A program made the translations under genes and the position numbers. A stretch of DNA of 64,000 bases from Nitrospirota bacterium (GTDB taxonomy: Bacteria; Nitrospirota; Nitrospiria; Nitrospirales; Nitrospiraceae), in the NCBI GenBank assembly GCA_040757595.1, contig JBFLWP010000013.1:7501-71500 (forward strand), in the 5' to 3' direction. Positions 8,287 through 16,966 of this stretch are shown in pieces. The notes below the pieces were generated by a model. It was given only the letters and a program-made list of their open reading frames with translations. It did no database searches and was not told the DNA's origin. Within the stretch, counting starts at the first letter, position 1. Each line of letters begins with the position of its first letter.

Positions 8287-9062
8287 TGACGACCGCGATC
8301 GAACTGTCGGACGTGTCCGTGGGCTTGGCGGACCAGGAAGGCCAGGCCTCCTTGACCCTGGCCGTCGAGCCGGGGGAGTTCCTGGCCGTCGTGGGGCCGA
8401 ACCGCTCCGGCAAGAGCTTGATCCTCAAGCTCTGCGCCGGCCTCGTCGAGCCGGAGGCGGGCACGGTCCGGATCCTCGGGTTGGACCTGGCCGGCCTCGA
8501 CGAGGAGGCGCTGGCCGATCTGCGCCGCAGGGTGGGCGTCGTCCTGCAGCAGCCGGGCCTGCTCAGCAACATGACGGTCTATAACAACGTGGCGCTGCCA
8601 CTCCGCTACCACCGGGGGCTGAAGGATCATGAGCTGGAGCCGCTCGTGATGGAGAAGCTCGACTGGCTGGGCCTGTCGGCCCTCCGGAACCGGTTCCCGG
8701 CCGAGTTGAACCAGGGAGAGGCCCGCTGCGCCGCCATCGCCCGGGCCCTGGTGTTGGACCCGGAGTTGTTGCTGCTCGACAGCCCCACGGACGGGCTGGA
8801 CGCCGCCGAGCTCGGGGCCCTCGCCGGCTTCCTGACGGAGGCCAGGCGGGCGCGGTCGCTGACGGTCCTGGCGACGTTGCACGTGTTTTCGTCCCTCCTG
8901 CAGATCACGGACCGGGTCGCCCTGGTGCGCCACGGACGGGTCGAGTCGATCGGCCGCCACGGGGAGGTGCTGGCGCAGGCGGCCCCGGAGATGCGGGCCT
9001 ATTTGGAAGCTGCACGGTCGCCTGACCGGGATTCACTAGCCGAAATGAGAGGTGTCCAATGA
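8286..9062 (+). CDS. MlaF-like ABC ATPase with degenerate catalytic motifs
   Basis: 258 residues. Walker A is GPNRSGKS (37-44), a Q-loop glutamine is in VVLQQPG (88-89), and the switch histidine is probably H199 in ATLHVF. The signature motif LSGGQ is replaced by LNQGE (141-145). Walker B reads LLLLDSP (161-167), so the catalytic glutamate after the aspartate is a serine (S166). ABC ATPases normally need that glutamate for hydrolysis. The subunit may hydrolyse ATP slowly, use another base, or act mainly as a regulated nucleotide binder. It overlaps both neighbours (TGATGA and ATGA) and belongs to the Mla-like operon. Confidence 0.88.
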   Translation: MTTAIELSDVSVGLADQEGQASLTLAVEPGEFLAVVGPNRSGKSLILKLCAGLVEPEAGTVRILGLDLAGLDEEALADLRRRVGVVLQQPGLLSNMTVYNNVALPLRYHRGLKDHELEPLVMEKLDWLGLSALRNRFPAELNQGEARCAAIARALVLDPELLLLDSPTDGLDAAELGALAGFLTEARRARSLTVLATLHVFSSLLQITDRVALVRHGRVESIGRHGEVLAQAAPEMRAYLEAARSPDRDSLAEMRGVQ

Positions 9063-10069
9063 AGATGCACTATTCGCACCGGCTGTCGTCCGGACGCGTC
9101 GCCCAGATCGTCGGGGCGTTCCTCCTGGTTCCGTTGGCCGGGATCATCGTCGTCGGAATATTTATGGCCAAGGCCGAGCATCTGTTCGAGGACAAGTATC
9201 GGCTGCACGCGAGCCTCGGCAAATCCTACGGGCTCGAGCCGGGCGTGTCGGTCCTGATGAACGGCGTCCCGATCGGCAAGGTCCTGGCCGTGGAGTTCAC
9301 CGGCGGGGGACAGATTGACGTGACGTTGCAGCTTCTGGGCCGGTACCGTGACCTGGTCCGGGAGGACTCCGTCGCTCAGGTCGGCAAGAGCGGCGTGATC
9401 ATGGGGTCCACGGAGGTGGAGATCTCCATGGGCAGCCGGACCGCGAGGGTGCTGGCCGACGGGGACGTCATCAAGGCGCAGGCGCCGCAGGATTACCTGG
9501 CGATGCTCCAGGACGTGAAGGGGGAGTTCAGCCGGGAGGTCAAGCCGGTGCTGGAGTCGGTCCAACGCACCGTCCTGCGGGTGGAGGAGATTACCAAGGA
9601 CGTGCAGCAGGTGGTCCAGACCGGGGGGCGGACGTTGACGACCGTCGAGCAGGCGACCAAGGAGCTGCCGGCGATCGTCGCGTCGGTGCGGCGGAGCGCG
9701 GCGACTGTCGAGCGGACGACGGCGACCCTGCCTGAAATCACGGGATCTGTCAAGAAGACGTTGGCCACGGCCGACGCAGCGGCGGCGGACGTCAAAGCCG
9801 CCACGGCCAAGCTGCCGGCCGTGATGGCGACGGCGCAGGAGGCGGTCAACAACATCAAGGTCACGACCGAAGCGATCAAGGGCGTCGGGAAGGACATGGC
9901 TCCGATGGTCCGGACCGCCCAAAAAACTTTGGAAGACGTCAATCTGATCGTGAGCGGCGCCAAGCGGACGTTTCCGGTCAGCACGATGGTCAAGAACGCG
10001 CCGCCCGAAGCGACGGGGCCACAGGGGAACGGCCTCCGCAGCCTCAGGGGAGATCAACTGAGCAAGTGA
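9059..10069 (+). CDS. MCE (MlaD-like) lipid-transport protein
   Basis: 336 residues from ATG 9059, overlapping the ATPase stop (ATGA). One N-terminal transmembrane helix (about 12-38, VAQIVGAFLLVPLAGIIVVGIF) is followed by a single MCE domain with LGKSYGLEPGVSVLMNGVPIGKV. From about residue 165 there is a long alpha-helical region rich in Thr, Val and Ala with heptad-like spacing (for example VKKTLATADAAAADVKAATA), probably a coiled coil or helical barrel reaching across the periplasm. It would pass lipid between the membranes with the permease and ATPase. The C-terminus is longer than in E. coli MlaD. Confidence 0.9.
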   Translation: MKMHYSHRLSSGRVAQIVGAFLLVPLAGIIVVGIFMAKAEHLFEDKYRLHASLGKSYGLEPGVSVLMNGVPIGKVLAVEFTGGGQIDVTLQLLGRYRDLVREDSVAQVGKSGVIMGSTEVEISMGSRTARVLADGDVIKAQAPQDYLAMLQDVKGEFSREVKPVLESVQRTVLRVEEITKDVQQVVQTGGRTLTTVEQATKELPAIVASVRRSAATVERTTATLPEITGSVKKTLATADAAAADVKAATAKLPAVMATAQEAVNNIKVTTEAIKGVGKDMAPMVRTAQKTLEDVNLIVSGAKRTFPVSTMVKNAPPEATGPQGNGLRSLRGDQLSK

Positions 10070-11028
10070 AGCCGTACGCGGGCAACCCCGGTCTTGGCTG
10101 GCTTCTGACCCTGCTGCTCGCCGCCGGCTGCGCCTCCGACGCCCAACCGGAGGCCGTGCCGCCGCTCGCGGCCAAGGCCCAGGCTCTGCACCGTCAGGGG
10201 CAGCGGGCACTGGAGCGCGACGAGCGCGAGCGGGCCAAGGCCCTGTTCGAGGAGGCCAGGCAGTTGGCCGAGAGCCTGGATGACCTGGCCGGGCTGGCCC
10301 ACGCCCTCAACGACCTGGGCAGCGTCGCGGCGCTCGAAGGGAAGCCGACCGAGGCCATCGAGCTGCACAAACGGGCGCTGGTGCTGGCCGAGCAACTGCG
10401 GCGAGCCGACCTCCGCGTCGAATCGCTCACGCATCTGGGCACGGCCCGGCAGTTGGCCGGCCAACCGGACCAGGCCGCGGCGCTGTACGGCCAGGCGTTG
10501 GAGGCGGCCGGGCAGGCTGGCGATCGGCACAGCCAGGCGGTCTTGCTCAACAACCTGGGGTTGATCCAGCAACGGGCCGGAGACTTGGCGAAGGCCGAGG
10601 CCTCGTTCAAGCTGGCGCTGGAGATCAACCGCTCGATCAAGGATCAGCGGGCGGAATCCGCGAATCTGGCCAACCTGGCGTTGATCGCCGAAGAAACGAA
10701 CCGCCTGGACGAGGCCAAGGCCCACTTCGAGCGGGCTTTGGAGTTGGACAAGGCGACGGAAAATCCTTCCGCGATCGCCGCCGATCTGGCCGGGCTGGCG
10801 CGGGTCGCGCAGCGGCAAGACCGGAAGGAAGCCGCGCTCGCCTACGCTCAGCGAGCCTATTGGAGCTTCCGCGCGATCGGGGACACCACGCGCGCAGTGG
10901 AGGAACTGATGCGGGCCCTGACACTGTCCCGTGAGCAGGGCCTTCGGGGTGACACGGCGCAGCTTGAGACCGAGCTCAAATCCCTTCGCGAAATGTCCAG
11001 CCAAGGCCGGCCTGGGTCGCAGCCGTAA
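10066..11028 (+). CDS. TPR-repeat lipoprotein of the Mla-like operon
   Basis: 320 residues from GTG 10066, overlapping the MCE stop (GTGA). A signal peptide ends in the lipobox LLLAAGC (Cys about 23). It is followed by about six tetratricopeptide repeats, for example HALNDLGSVAALEGKPTEAIELHKRAL and VLLNNLGLIQQRAGDLAKAEASFKLAL. It should be anchored to the outer or inner membrane as a scaffold. Its place at the end of the operon suggests it is the outer-membrane partner of the MCE system, a role filled by the lipoprotein MlaA in enteric bacteria. That is inference; there is no sequence likeness to MlaA. Confidence 0.85.
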   Translation: MKPYAGNPGLGWLLTLLLAAGCASDAQPEAVPPLAAKAQALHRQGQRALERDERERAKALFEEARQLAESLDDLAGLAHALNDLGSVAALEGKPTEAIELHKRALVLAEQLRRADLRVESLTHLGTARQLAGQPDQAAALYGQALEAAGQAGDRHSQAVLLNNLGLIQQRAGDLAKAEASFKLALEINRSIKDQRAESANLANLALIAEETNRLDEAKAHFERALELDKATENPSAIAADLAGLARVAQRQDRKEAALAYAQRAYWSFRAIGDTTRAVEELMRALTLSREQGLRGDTAQLETELKSLREMSSQGRPGSQP

Positions 11029-11604
11029 GGGCCGTTCCGCTCTTTTTCCCAGTTCGCGATCTTTGCCCCCAGCACACCTCCGGGCCGCGCGGCACATGGC
11101 CTTGCAGGAAGAAGCATTGCTGCAGACTATTTCCCCAGTCATAGGCCAGGACTCTGACGCGGAAGGCTACAAGGCGCAACGTCGCAAGGCTGCCGGTTGG
11201 AGGGACTTTTGGCGGACCGGCCTCAATTTACCGGAAAGGGGAGGGGGCAAGTTGGATGGCGGCCGTAAGGCACACGGCATGCCGAGTGACTGCGGTTCCC
11301 AAATCTTGGCGAGGCAATTCTGGTCTTTTTGGATAGAAGACGCCTATCTTTTTGGATAGGAGACAGAATTGGGCCTCATCGTGGCTTCCGGTCTCCGGGG
11401 ATCCCGTTTCAGAAATCCCCTGGGTGGATGAGCATTTCGAGGCGCTCGCCCTAGAGCTTCCGGAGGAATGAAAGCCGGTACTCCTTTTGCTGATTGGCAT
11501 TGGCGTGTCGGTACGGCGGTCAAAGCAGTACACGCCGGTCTGCCTGGAAACATGGAACGGAAGGATGGTGTGCATTGCCCCTTCGCTTCTAAGTCCTTGT
11601 TTGA
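11029..11604. other. Intergenic region without a convincing gene
   Basis: This gap lies between the Mla-like operon and the DUF4384 gene promoter. A short direct repeat, CTTTTTGGATA, occurs near 11325 and 11348. An open stretch without a start (about 11333-11471) would end in EHFEALALELPEE and could be the remnant of a lost gene, but it is too short to assign. The upstream extension of the DUF4384 ORF into this region is not believable. Confidence 0.5.
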
Positions 11605-11633
11605 TTGACTTTTTTCGGGGCAGAAACTATCCT
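11605..11633 (+). promoter_or_regulatory. Sigma-70-like promoter of the envelope gene cluster
   Basis: TTGACT (11605-11610), a 17-bp spacer (11611-11627) and TATCCT (11628-11633). It lies 27 bp before ATG 11661. It supports that start over upstream in-frame codons and probably drives the first genes of the envelope cluster. Confidence 0.65.
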
Positions 11634-11660
11634 GGGTTTCCCTTACACGGCGTGGAGCCC

Positions 11661-12581
11661 ATGCATCCGATTTTCCCTGGCGTGATTCGCCATGATTTTC
11701 CCGGGACGAAAGTCTTCATTGCAACGTGCAGTTGGGCGTGGATTGCGGTCCTGGCCGGCGGGCCGGCCCTGGCCGAGCCGTTGAAGCCGGTCTCCGTCGT
11801 GGCGGAGGGACTGGCCCCGTTTGCGCGGGACATGTCGCTCGAAGAGGTGCGGAACCGCGCCAGGGATGACGCCCGCCGCAACGCGATCGAACAGGCCGTG
11901 GGGGTGTTCGTGAGAGGGACCACGGTGCTCCACAACTCGCAGATCACGGACGAGCTGATCGCTTCGGTGGCCCGCGGCGTCATCGAGGACGAACAGTGGC
12001 TGGATGAGCGGATCGAGGAGATCAAGCAGGACAGCAAGGACAAGAAAGACCGGAAGATCGGCCCGAGCATGGCGGTCTACCACACCAGGATCAAGGCGAT
12101 GGTCCGGCCGGTTCGCGTCGAGCGGCGGGCTGGATTCGAGCTGCGCGCCTCTTTGAACAAGCAGGTGTTTCAAGAGGGTGAAGAGGCCCTCATCAAAGTC
12201 CGGTCCAGCCAGCCGGCCCACCTGCACCTGTTCAGCGTGACGCAGGATGGCGCGGTCACCCTGCTCCTGCCCAATCGTTTCTTGCCCCAGAACCAGATCG
12301 CGGCCGAACAGGAGGTCGTGTTCCCCAGCGAGGCCCTGCGGTCGCTCGGCATCCGGCTGCGCGTGATGCTGCCCAAGGGGTCGAGGAAGGTGGTTGAGTA
12401 CATCAAGGTCATCGCGACCCGCAAGCCGATCGGGCTGGTGAAGGAGCAGTCTCCGGAGGGAGTCTTCCAGACCTTCGACGGGACGGAAGCCGCGATGATT
12501 CAGGACGTGGTGAAGCGTCTGGCTCTGCTGGAGGACGAGGATTGGACGGAAGCGACCTTGCCCTATGAGGTGCGGCAGTAG
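11661..12581 (+). CDS. DUF4384-domain exported protein
   Basis: 306 residues from ATG 11661, which is preceded by GGAG and by a good promoter. A signal peptide (FIATCSWAWIAVLAGGPALA) is followed by an N-terminal domain (about 36-150) with the RDDARRNAIEQAVGVFV motif seen in FlgT/LPP20-like proteins. From about 150 a DUF4384 domain follows (KQVFQEGEEALIKVRSSQPAHLHLFSV, then VTLLLPNRFLPQNQI). DUF4384 is often fused to enzymes or found beside secretion and envelope proteins; its biochemical role is unknown. It is the first gene of a plus-strand envelope series; the next gene starts 10 bp on. Confidence 0.8.
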   Translation: MHPIFPGVIRHDFPGTKVFIATCSWAWIAVLAGGPALAEPLKPVSVVAEGLAPFARDMSLEEVRNRARDDARRNAIEQAVGVFVRGTTVLHNSQITDELIASVARGVIEDEQWLDERIEEIKQDSKDKKDRKIGPSMAVYHTRIKAMVRPVRVERRAGFELRASLNKQVFQEGEEALIKVRSSQPAHLHLFSVTQDGAVTLLLPNRFLPQNQIAAEQEVVFPSEALRSLGIRLRVMLPKGSRKVVEYIKVIATRKPIGLVKEQSPEGVFQTFDGTEAAMIQDVVKRLALLEDEDWTEATLPYEVRQ

Positions 12582-12591
12582 AAGGGGTGTC

Positions 12592-13791
12592 ATGGCGTCG
12601 GTTATGCGGGCCCCGGTCGCGATCCTGGCGCTCGCCGGTGTGTTGCAGGCCGGCGTGCCTGCTTCGGCCCTGGCTCAAACCAGTGATCCCTTCGAGGAGA
12701 TCAACCAGCGGTTCCAGCAACGGAAGCAGGCCGCCGGTGACGCTCTCCAGGCCCTTCACGACCAGTACCGGGACAAGCGCGCGGCCACTGAGGCGCAATG
12801 GCAGAGAAAGGAAGAGGAGATCGAAGCCCGTTGGCAGCAGATGAAGCGGGAGATCGAGCAGAAATGGGACCGTGCGGTCCGATCGACCAGGAAGGAATGG
12901 GTGGACTATTCGCCTGGCTACGATGCGCGCAGCATCGTAGATTTCGAGAAGGGAGTCGTGGAAGTGGCCGCGCTCGTGCCGGTGCCCAAGGGACAGGCCC
13001 TCAAGCCGGGGGAAGCCGCCGCGGCGGCCGGGGCGGAGATCGCCAAGCAGTTTGCGCGCGTCCTGTCCGAGCAGGGTCAGGCGGGCAGGCCGGTCATGGC
13101 CGGCCAGGTCGCGACCAAGGCCGGCAGGCCGGTCGGCCGGCAGAACGCGGAGGCCTTCATCCGGAAGGAAGTGCTGCCTTCCGCCATCGTGGACGGGAGC
13201 CCGGCGGAATCGCGTGACGGGCTGACGCGAGTCAAGGTCACGGCGACCGTGAAGATGACGCCGGACCACCTCAAGAAGCGGGCTCAGCAGTACCTGGACG
13301 TAGTCCGGGCCAACGCCAAGCGTCAGCGGCTCGATCCGAGGCTGGTCCTCGCCGTGATCCACACGGAGTCCTACTTCAACCCCAAGGCCCAGTCGCCGGT
13401 GCCGGCCTACGGGCTCATGCAGTTGGTGCCGCGGGCCGCGGCGCGAGACGCCTACAATTACCTGTATCAGGACGATCGGGTTCTCGATCCGGAATATCTG
13501 ACCGATCCGGCGCACAACGTGGAGTTGGGTGCGGCCTATCTGCGGATTCTGATGAGCCAGATCTTTTCGGAGATTCCGGAGGGGGAGAAGCGGAACTACC
13601 TCGTCATTTGCGCCTACAACTGGGGGCCCGGCAACATCCGCAACAAGGTCGTCAGCCGTCACCGGGTCAGGGACCTCTCGGAAGCCCAACTGTTTTCGTT
13701 GCTGACGGAAAGCACGCCGGAGGAGACTCGGAATTATCTCAAGAGGGTCACGGAACGACGCGCGCTCTACGAGGAGCTGGTCGGACGCTGA
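12592..13791 (+). CDS. Membrane-bound lytic murein transglycosylase, MltC-like
   Basis: 399 residues from ATG 12592 (AAGGGG 6 nt upstream). A signal peptide ends near ASALA (about 23). An N-terminal region with coiled-coil character (about 30-90) leads to a MltC N-terminal type domain (EWVDYSPGYDARSIVDFEKGVV). The C-terminal SLT domain is at about 235-395: LDPRLVLAVIHTESYFNP with catalytic Glu about 259, then YGLMQLVP and ICAYNWGPGN. It cleaves peptidoglycan glycan strands to 1,6-anhydro products. No lipobox cysteine is visible, unlike E. coli MltC, so it may be periplasmic. Within this cluster it could open the wall for envelope-spanning assembly. Confidence 0.88.
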   Translation: MASVMRAPVAILALAGVLQAGVPASALAQTSDPFEEINQRFQQRKQAAGDALQALHDQYRDKRAATEAQWQRKEEEIEARWQQMKREIEQKWDRAVRSTRKEWVDYSPGYDARSIVDFEKGVVEVAALVPVPKGQALKPGEAAAAAGAEIAKQFARVLSEQGQAGRPVMAGQVATKAGRPVGRQNAEAFIRKEVLPSAIVDGSPAESRDGLTRVKVTATVKMTPDHLKKRAQQYLDVVRANAKRQRLDPRLVLAVIHTESYFNPKAQSPVPAYGLMQLVPRAAARDAYNYLYQDDRVLDPEYLTDPAHNVELGAAYLRILMSQIFSEIPEGEKRNYLVICAYNWGPGNIRNKVVSRHRVRDLSEAQLFSLLTESTPEETRNYLKRVTERRALYEELVGR

Positions 13792-13841
13792 GTCCGTGGC
13801 GCGGTGGTCGGGACAGACAGGGGAAGAAAGGGGGAGGGAAC

Positions 13842-14699
13842 ATGAAACGACGCCTGACGGGACAAGGGATCGTCATGCTAGGCCTCGGGCTGTTGCTGTG
13901 CGCGAGCGCGGCCTCGGCCCAATTGGCCGGTAGGGTGGGGGACGTGATCGAGTCGATGGGGACGACCGGCAGCATCGACTGGACCAAGGGGGTCGTGACG
14001 GCGACCGGCCTGGGGGCCCCTCCGGAGAACGCGGTCAACCGGGCCCAGGCCAGGGCCATGGCGGAGCGCGCCGCATTTCTGGTCGCCACCAGGAACCTGC
14101 TGGAGGTCGTCAAGGGCATCCGGGTGGACTCGGCCACGCTGGTGGAGAACTTCATCGTCACCAGCGACGTGATCAAGAGCGAGGTGAGCGGCTTCGTGCA
14201 GGGGGCCCAGATCATGAAGAAGCAGGTCAATCCGGACGGGTCGGTGGAGGTGCTGGTCGGCGTGAGGCTGACCGGAGATCTCCTCAACACGCTCATGCCC
14301 AGGGAGACCGGCGGGGGCGAGCCGATCCCGGTGCCGCCGACCATGGCGGTCCCGTCGGCCGCCTTCACGGGGCTTATCGTGGACGCCAGGGGAACCGGCG
14401 TCCGGCCCGCGATGGCGCCGAAGATCCGGAACGAGGAGGGGCGGGAGGTCTACGGGTCCGCCTTCGTGAACCGGCAGTATGCGGTCGAGCAGGGCATGGT
14501 GGGCTATCTCAAGGACGTCGGCGCGGCCCAGGGCAATCCGCGCGTGACCGACCGGCCGCTGCTCGTCAAGGCCGTCCGGACGGACGGCCCCAACAAGACG
14601 GATCTGGTCATCAGCAACAGCGACGCGCAGGTGCTGCACAGTATGAAGGAGCACCTCACCTTCCTGGAGAAGGCCCGCGTGATGGTGGTCTTGGACTGA
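13842..14699 (+). CDS. FlgT/LPP20-like exported protein, paralogue 1
   Basis: 285 residues from ATG 13842 with the strong ribosome site GGGGGAGGG. A signal peptide ends near ASAASA (25). Domain 1 (about 40-155) has the pattern GVVTATGLGAPPENAVNRAQARAMAERAAF, then NLLEVVKGIRVDS and LVENFIV, as in FlgT_N/LPP20-type domains. Domain 2 (about 170-285) starts with FTGLIVDARGTGVRPAMAPKI and ends VMVVLD. Two further copies of this two-domain protein follow within 4 kb. Probably periplasmic or at the outer membrane. Family members assist flagellar or outer-membrane structures in other bacteria; the role here is unknown. Confidence 0.75.
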   Translation: MKRRLTGQGIVMLGLGLLLCASAASAQLAGRVGDVIESMGTTGSIDWTKGVVTATGLGAPPENAVNRAQARAMAERAAFLVATRNLLEVVKGIRVDSATLVENFIVTSDVIKSEVSGFVQGAQIMKKQVNPDGSVEVLVGVRLTGDLLNTLMPRETGGGEPIPVPPTMAVPSAAFTGLIVDARGTGVRPAMAPKIRNEEGREVYGSAFVNRQYAVEQGMVGYLKDVGAAQGNPRVTDRPLLVKAVRTDGPNKTDLVISNSDAQVLHSMKEHLTFLEKARVMVVLD

Positions 14700-14706
14700 G
14701 GTGAGC

Positions 14707-14764
14707 GCTCAGCAGCCAGCACTCAGCGGGAAGCTGATGGCTGAAAGCCGATCGCTGAAAGCGG
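14707..14764. repeat. Heptad-period inverted repeat H
   Basis: Eight consecutive 7-bp units run from 14707 to 14762. The first half follows NNNCAGC and the second half the inverse, GCTGANN (14733-14762). It fills the gap between two co-directional genes, directly before the ribosome site of the gene at 14785. Confidence 0.78.
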
Positions 14765-14784
14765 TCACAGAAGGGAGATCAGCG

Positions 14785-15942
14785 ATGAACAGGACGCACA
14801 AGAGTTGGCATGGGCTGGCGGCGGTGGTGGCGGCCGTGGCGTTCCTCGGACTCGCGGCTTGTGCCGAGGAGCGGGCCAAGCCCGAGGCGGCGCTGGACAC
14901 CCCCGAGCACCATTATTCGACCGGGATCAGGCTGTTCGACAAGGACGACCACGACGGGGCGATGAAGGAGTTCGAGCGGGCGGTGGCGCTGGATCCGGAC
15001 TTCGCTCCGGGCCACGCGGGCATCGGGCTCGTGCACGGCGCGAGGGGGAACTACGAGATCGCCTACGAGGAAATCGGCAAGGCCAGGGGCTTGCAGAAGG
15101 ACGAGGAGATCGTGGCCCAGGTCATGAAGATCCGGGTGCTCGCGATGGAGCGGAAGGAAGGCTGGATCGAGGACGCCGAATCCGAGTTCAAGAGCGCGAG
15201 CAACCGGAACCCGAACAGCGCCGAGCTGCACTACTACATGGGCAAAGCCTACAGGGCCGCGTTCGAATTCGACAAGGCCGCCGACCGGTTCAAGACGGTC
15301 CTGGACCTGAACAAGGAATTCACGGGTGAGGCGAACAAGGAGTGGAAGCTGGTGCAGAAGATCCAGCGGGCCGCCCCCGGAACCAGGATCGGCAAGGAGA
15401 TCGCCCTGATCGACCGGATCAGCCGGGCCGACGTGGCGGCCCTGTTCATCGAGGAGCTCGGGCTGGAGCGCCTGTACGAGAAGCGCGGCAAGACCTTCGA
15501 CCCGTCGTTCAAGGCGCCTGGGCAAAAATTCGAGGCGGACAAGATCGTGGCGATGGAGCCGGCGACGGACATTGCGACCCATCCGCTCAAGGCTGACATC
15601 GACACCGTGGTCAAGCTGGGCGTGCGCGGGCTGGAGCCCTCGCCGGAACACAAGTTCGAGCCGAGCAAACCCATCACCAAGGCCGAGTACGCGATCATGC
15701 TGGAGGACATCATGATCCGCATCACGGGTGACGAGAAGCTGGCGACCCAGTACTTCGGCCAGAAGTCGCTCTTCCCGGACGTGCGGCCGGACGTCTACTA
15801 CTTCAACGCGGCGATGATCCTGGCGAGCCGCGGCATCCTGGAGGCGGACAAGACGACCGGGGAGTTCGGTGCGGTCCAGCCCGTCTCCGGCGCCGACGCG
15901 CTGCTGGCGATCCGGATGTTCAAGGAAGCGCTGAAAATCTAG
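14785..15942 (+). CDS. TPR lipoprotein with SLH-like C-terminal region
   Basis: 385 residues from ATG 14785 (AAGGGAG about 9 nt upstream). A signal peptide ends in the lipobox FLGLAAC (Cys about 24). TPR units span about 40-190 (YSTGIRLFDKDDHDGAMKEFERAVALDPDFAPGHAG and ELHYYMGKAYRAAFEFDKAADRF). The C-terminal half resembles S-layer-homology repeats: KPITKAEYAIMLEDIM and FPDVRPDVYYFNAAMILASRGIL. SLH-type domains often bind cell-wall or peptidoglycan components. The protein could link an outer-membrane complex to the wall; that is inference from domains and position. Confidence 0.8.
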   Translation: MNRTHKSWHGLAAVVAAVAFLGLAACAEERAKPEAALDTPEHHYSTGIRLFDKDDHDGAMKEFERAVALDPDFAPGHAGIGLVHGARGNYEIAYEEIGKARGLQKDEEIVAQVMKIRVLAMERKEGWIEDAESEFKSASNRNPNSAELHYYMGKAYRAAFEFDKAADRFKTVLDLNKEFTGEANKEWKLVQKIQRAAPGTRIGKEIALIDRISRADVAALFIEELGLERLYEKRGKTFDPSFKAPGQKFEADKIVAMEPATDIATHPLKADIDTVVKLGVRGLEPSPEHKFEPSKPITKAEYAIMLEDIMIRITGDEKLATQYFGQKSLFPDVRPDVYYFNAAMILASRGILEADKTTGEFGAVQPVSGADALLAIRMFKEALKI

Positions 15943-15956
15943 CAAAGGGGGAGAAC

Positions 15957-16943
15957 GTGAGCAGGCCAAGATCAGGGCGGTGGCTCCGAATCCTGCTGGC
16001 GGGGTGGGCCCTCGTGGCCGTCGGCGGCGCACAGGCATTCGCTCAGGTGGTGCCGCTCGGCGACGCGGTTGAGCCGGCCGGCAACGGACGCATCAACTGG
16101 ACGACCGGCTGGGTCTTCGCGACCGGCTTGGGGGCGCCGCCGGCCCACGCGGGGCCCGGGCAGGGGCGGGCCATGGCGGAGCGGGCGGCAAAGACGGTGG
16201 CGGTGCGGAATCTCCTGGAAGTCGTCAACGGCGTCCGCATCGACTCCGCCACGCTCGTGGAGAACTTCGTCGTCACCAACGACGTGATCAAGAGCCAGGT
16301 CAACGGGTTCGTCAGGGGCGCCCAGGTGGTCAAGACGGAGGTGCAGCCGGAGGGTGGGGTCGAGGTGACCGTGAAGGTCCCCCTCTGGGGGGTCGGCTCC
16401 TTGATCAGCTCTTTCATGGATGAGAAGAAGGTCGTTCCACAGGAGCTGCCGCCCGAATCGGCGACCGAAGAGGGGCCGACGGGGCTGGTCATCGACGCCC
16501 GAGGGTTGGGGCTCAAACCTGCCTGTTTCCCGGAGATCACGGACGACAAGGGGGCCCTGGTCTACGGTCCGGCGACCATCGATCGGCCCACGGCCGAGAA
16601 GGATGGGATGGTGCAGTACAAGACGCTGCCCAAAGGCGCGGACCTCTCGGCGATCTTCGGAGAGGGCACCTATGTCATCAGGCCGGTCCAGATGGGTGCG
16701 GGGCCGCGAGAAGGCCGTCGGCCGCTGAAGATCAAAGGGGTCGACAAGGCCGGGGCCTTGAAGGCGAACCTGTTGATCAGCAGCGACGACGCCAAGCGGA
16801 TTCGCGAAGACCCGCAGTTGAAGTCCGCATTGGCCCGATCCAAGGTCGTCGTGGTGACCGATCCGTTGATCGGGGGGATGGAGGGGCGGGCGCCGACGCC
16901 GGATGGCTGGCTGGTGGCCGGTTTTTCCGCCCCGGTTGACTGA
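15957..16943 (+). CDS. FlgT/LPP20-like exported protein, paralogue 2
   Basis: 328 residues from GTG 15957 with GGGGGAGAAC directly upstream. A signal peptide ends near AQAFAQ (about 30). It has the same two domains as the gene at 13842: WVFATGLGAPPAHA, then RAAKTVAVRNLLEVVNGVRIDS and LVENFVVTNDVIKSQVNGFV, followed by TGLVIDARGLGLKPACFPEI. The C-terminus is extended by about 25 residues past the shared end (VVVVTDPLI). Likely periplasmic, in the same operon as its paralogues. Confidence 0.75.
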   Translation: MSRPRSGRWLRILLAGWALVAVGGAQAFAQVVPLGDAVEPAGNGRINWTTGWVFATGLGAPPAHAGPGQGRAMAERAAKTVAVRNLLEVVNGVRIDSATLVENFVVTNDVIKSQVNGFVRGAQVVKTEVQPEGGVEVTVKVPLWGVGSLISSFMDEKKVVPQELPPESATEEGPTGLVIDARGLGLKPACFPEITDDKGALVYGPATIDRPTAEKDGMVQYKTLPKGADLSAIFGEGTYVIRPVQMGAGPREGRRPLKIKGVDKAGALKANLLISSDDAKRIREDPQLKSALARSKVVVVTDPLIGGMEGRAPTPDGWLVAGFSAPVD

Positions 16944-16966
16944 ACGGACGAAGCGGAGAGGGGATC

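Noticed and set aside
11487-11660. N-terminal extension of the DUF4384 protein
   Set aside because: A promoter with 17-bp spacing (11605-11633) lies inside it, and a signal peptide begins shortly after ATG 11661.
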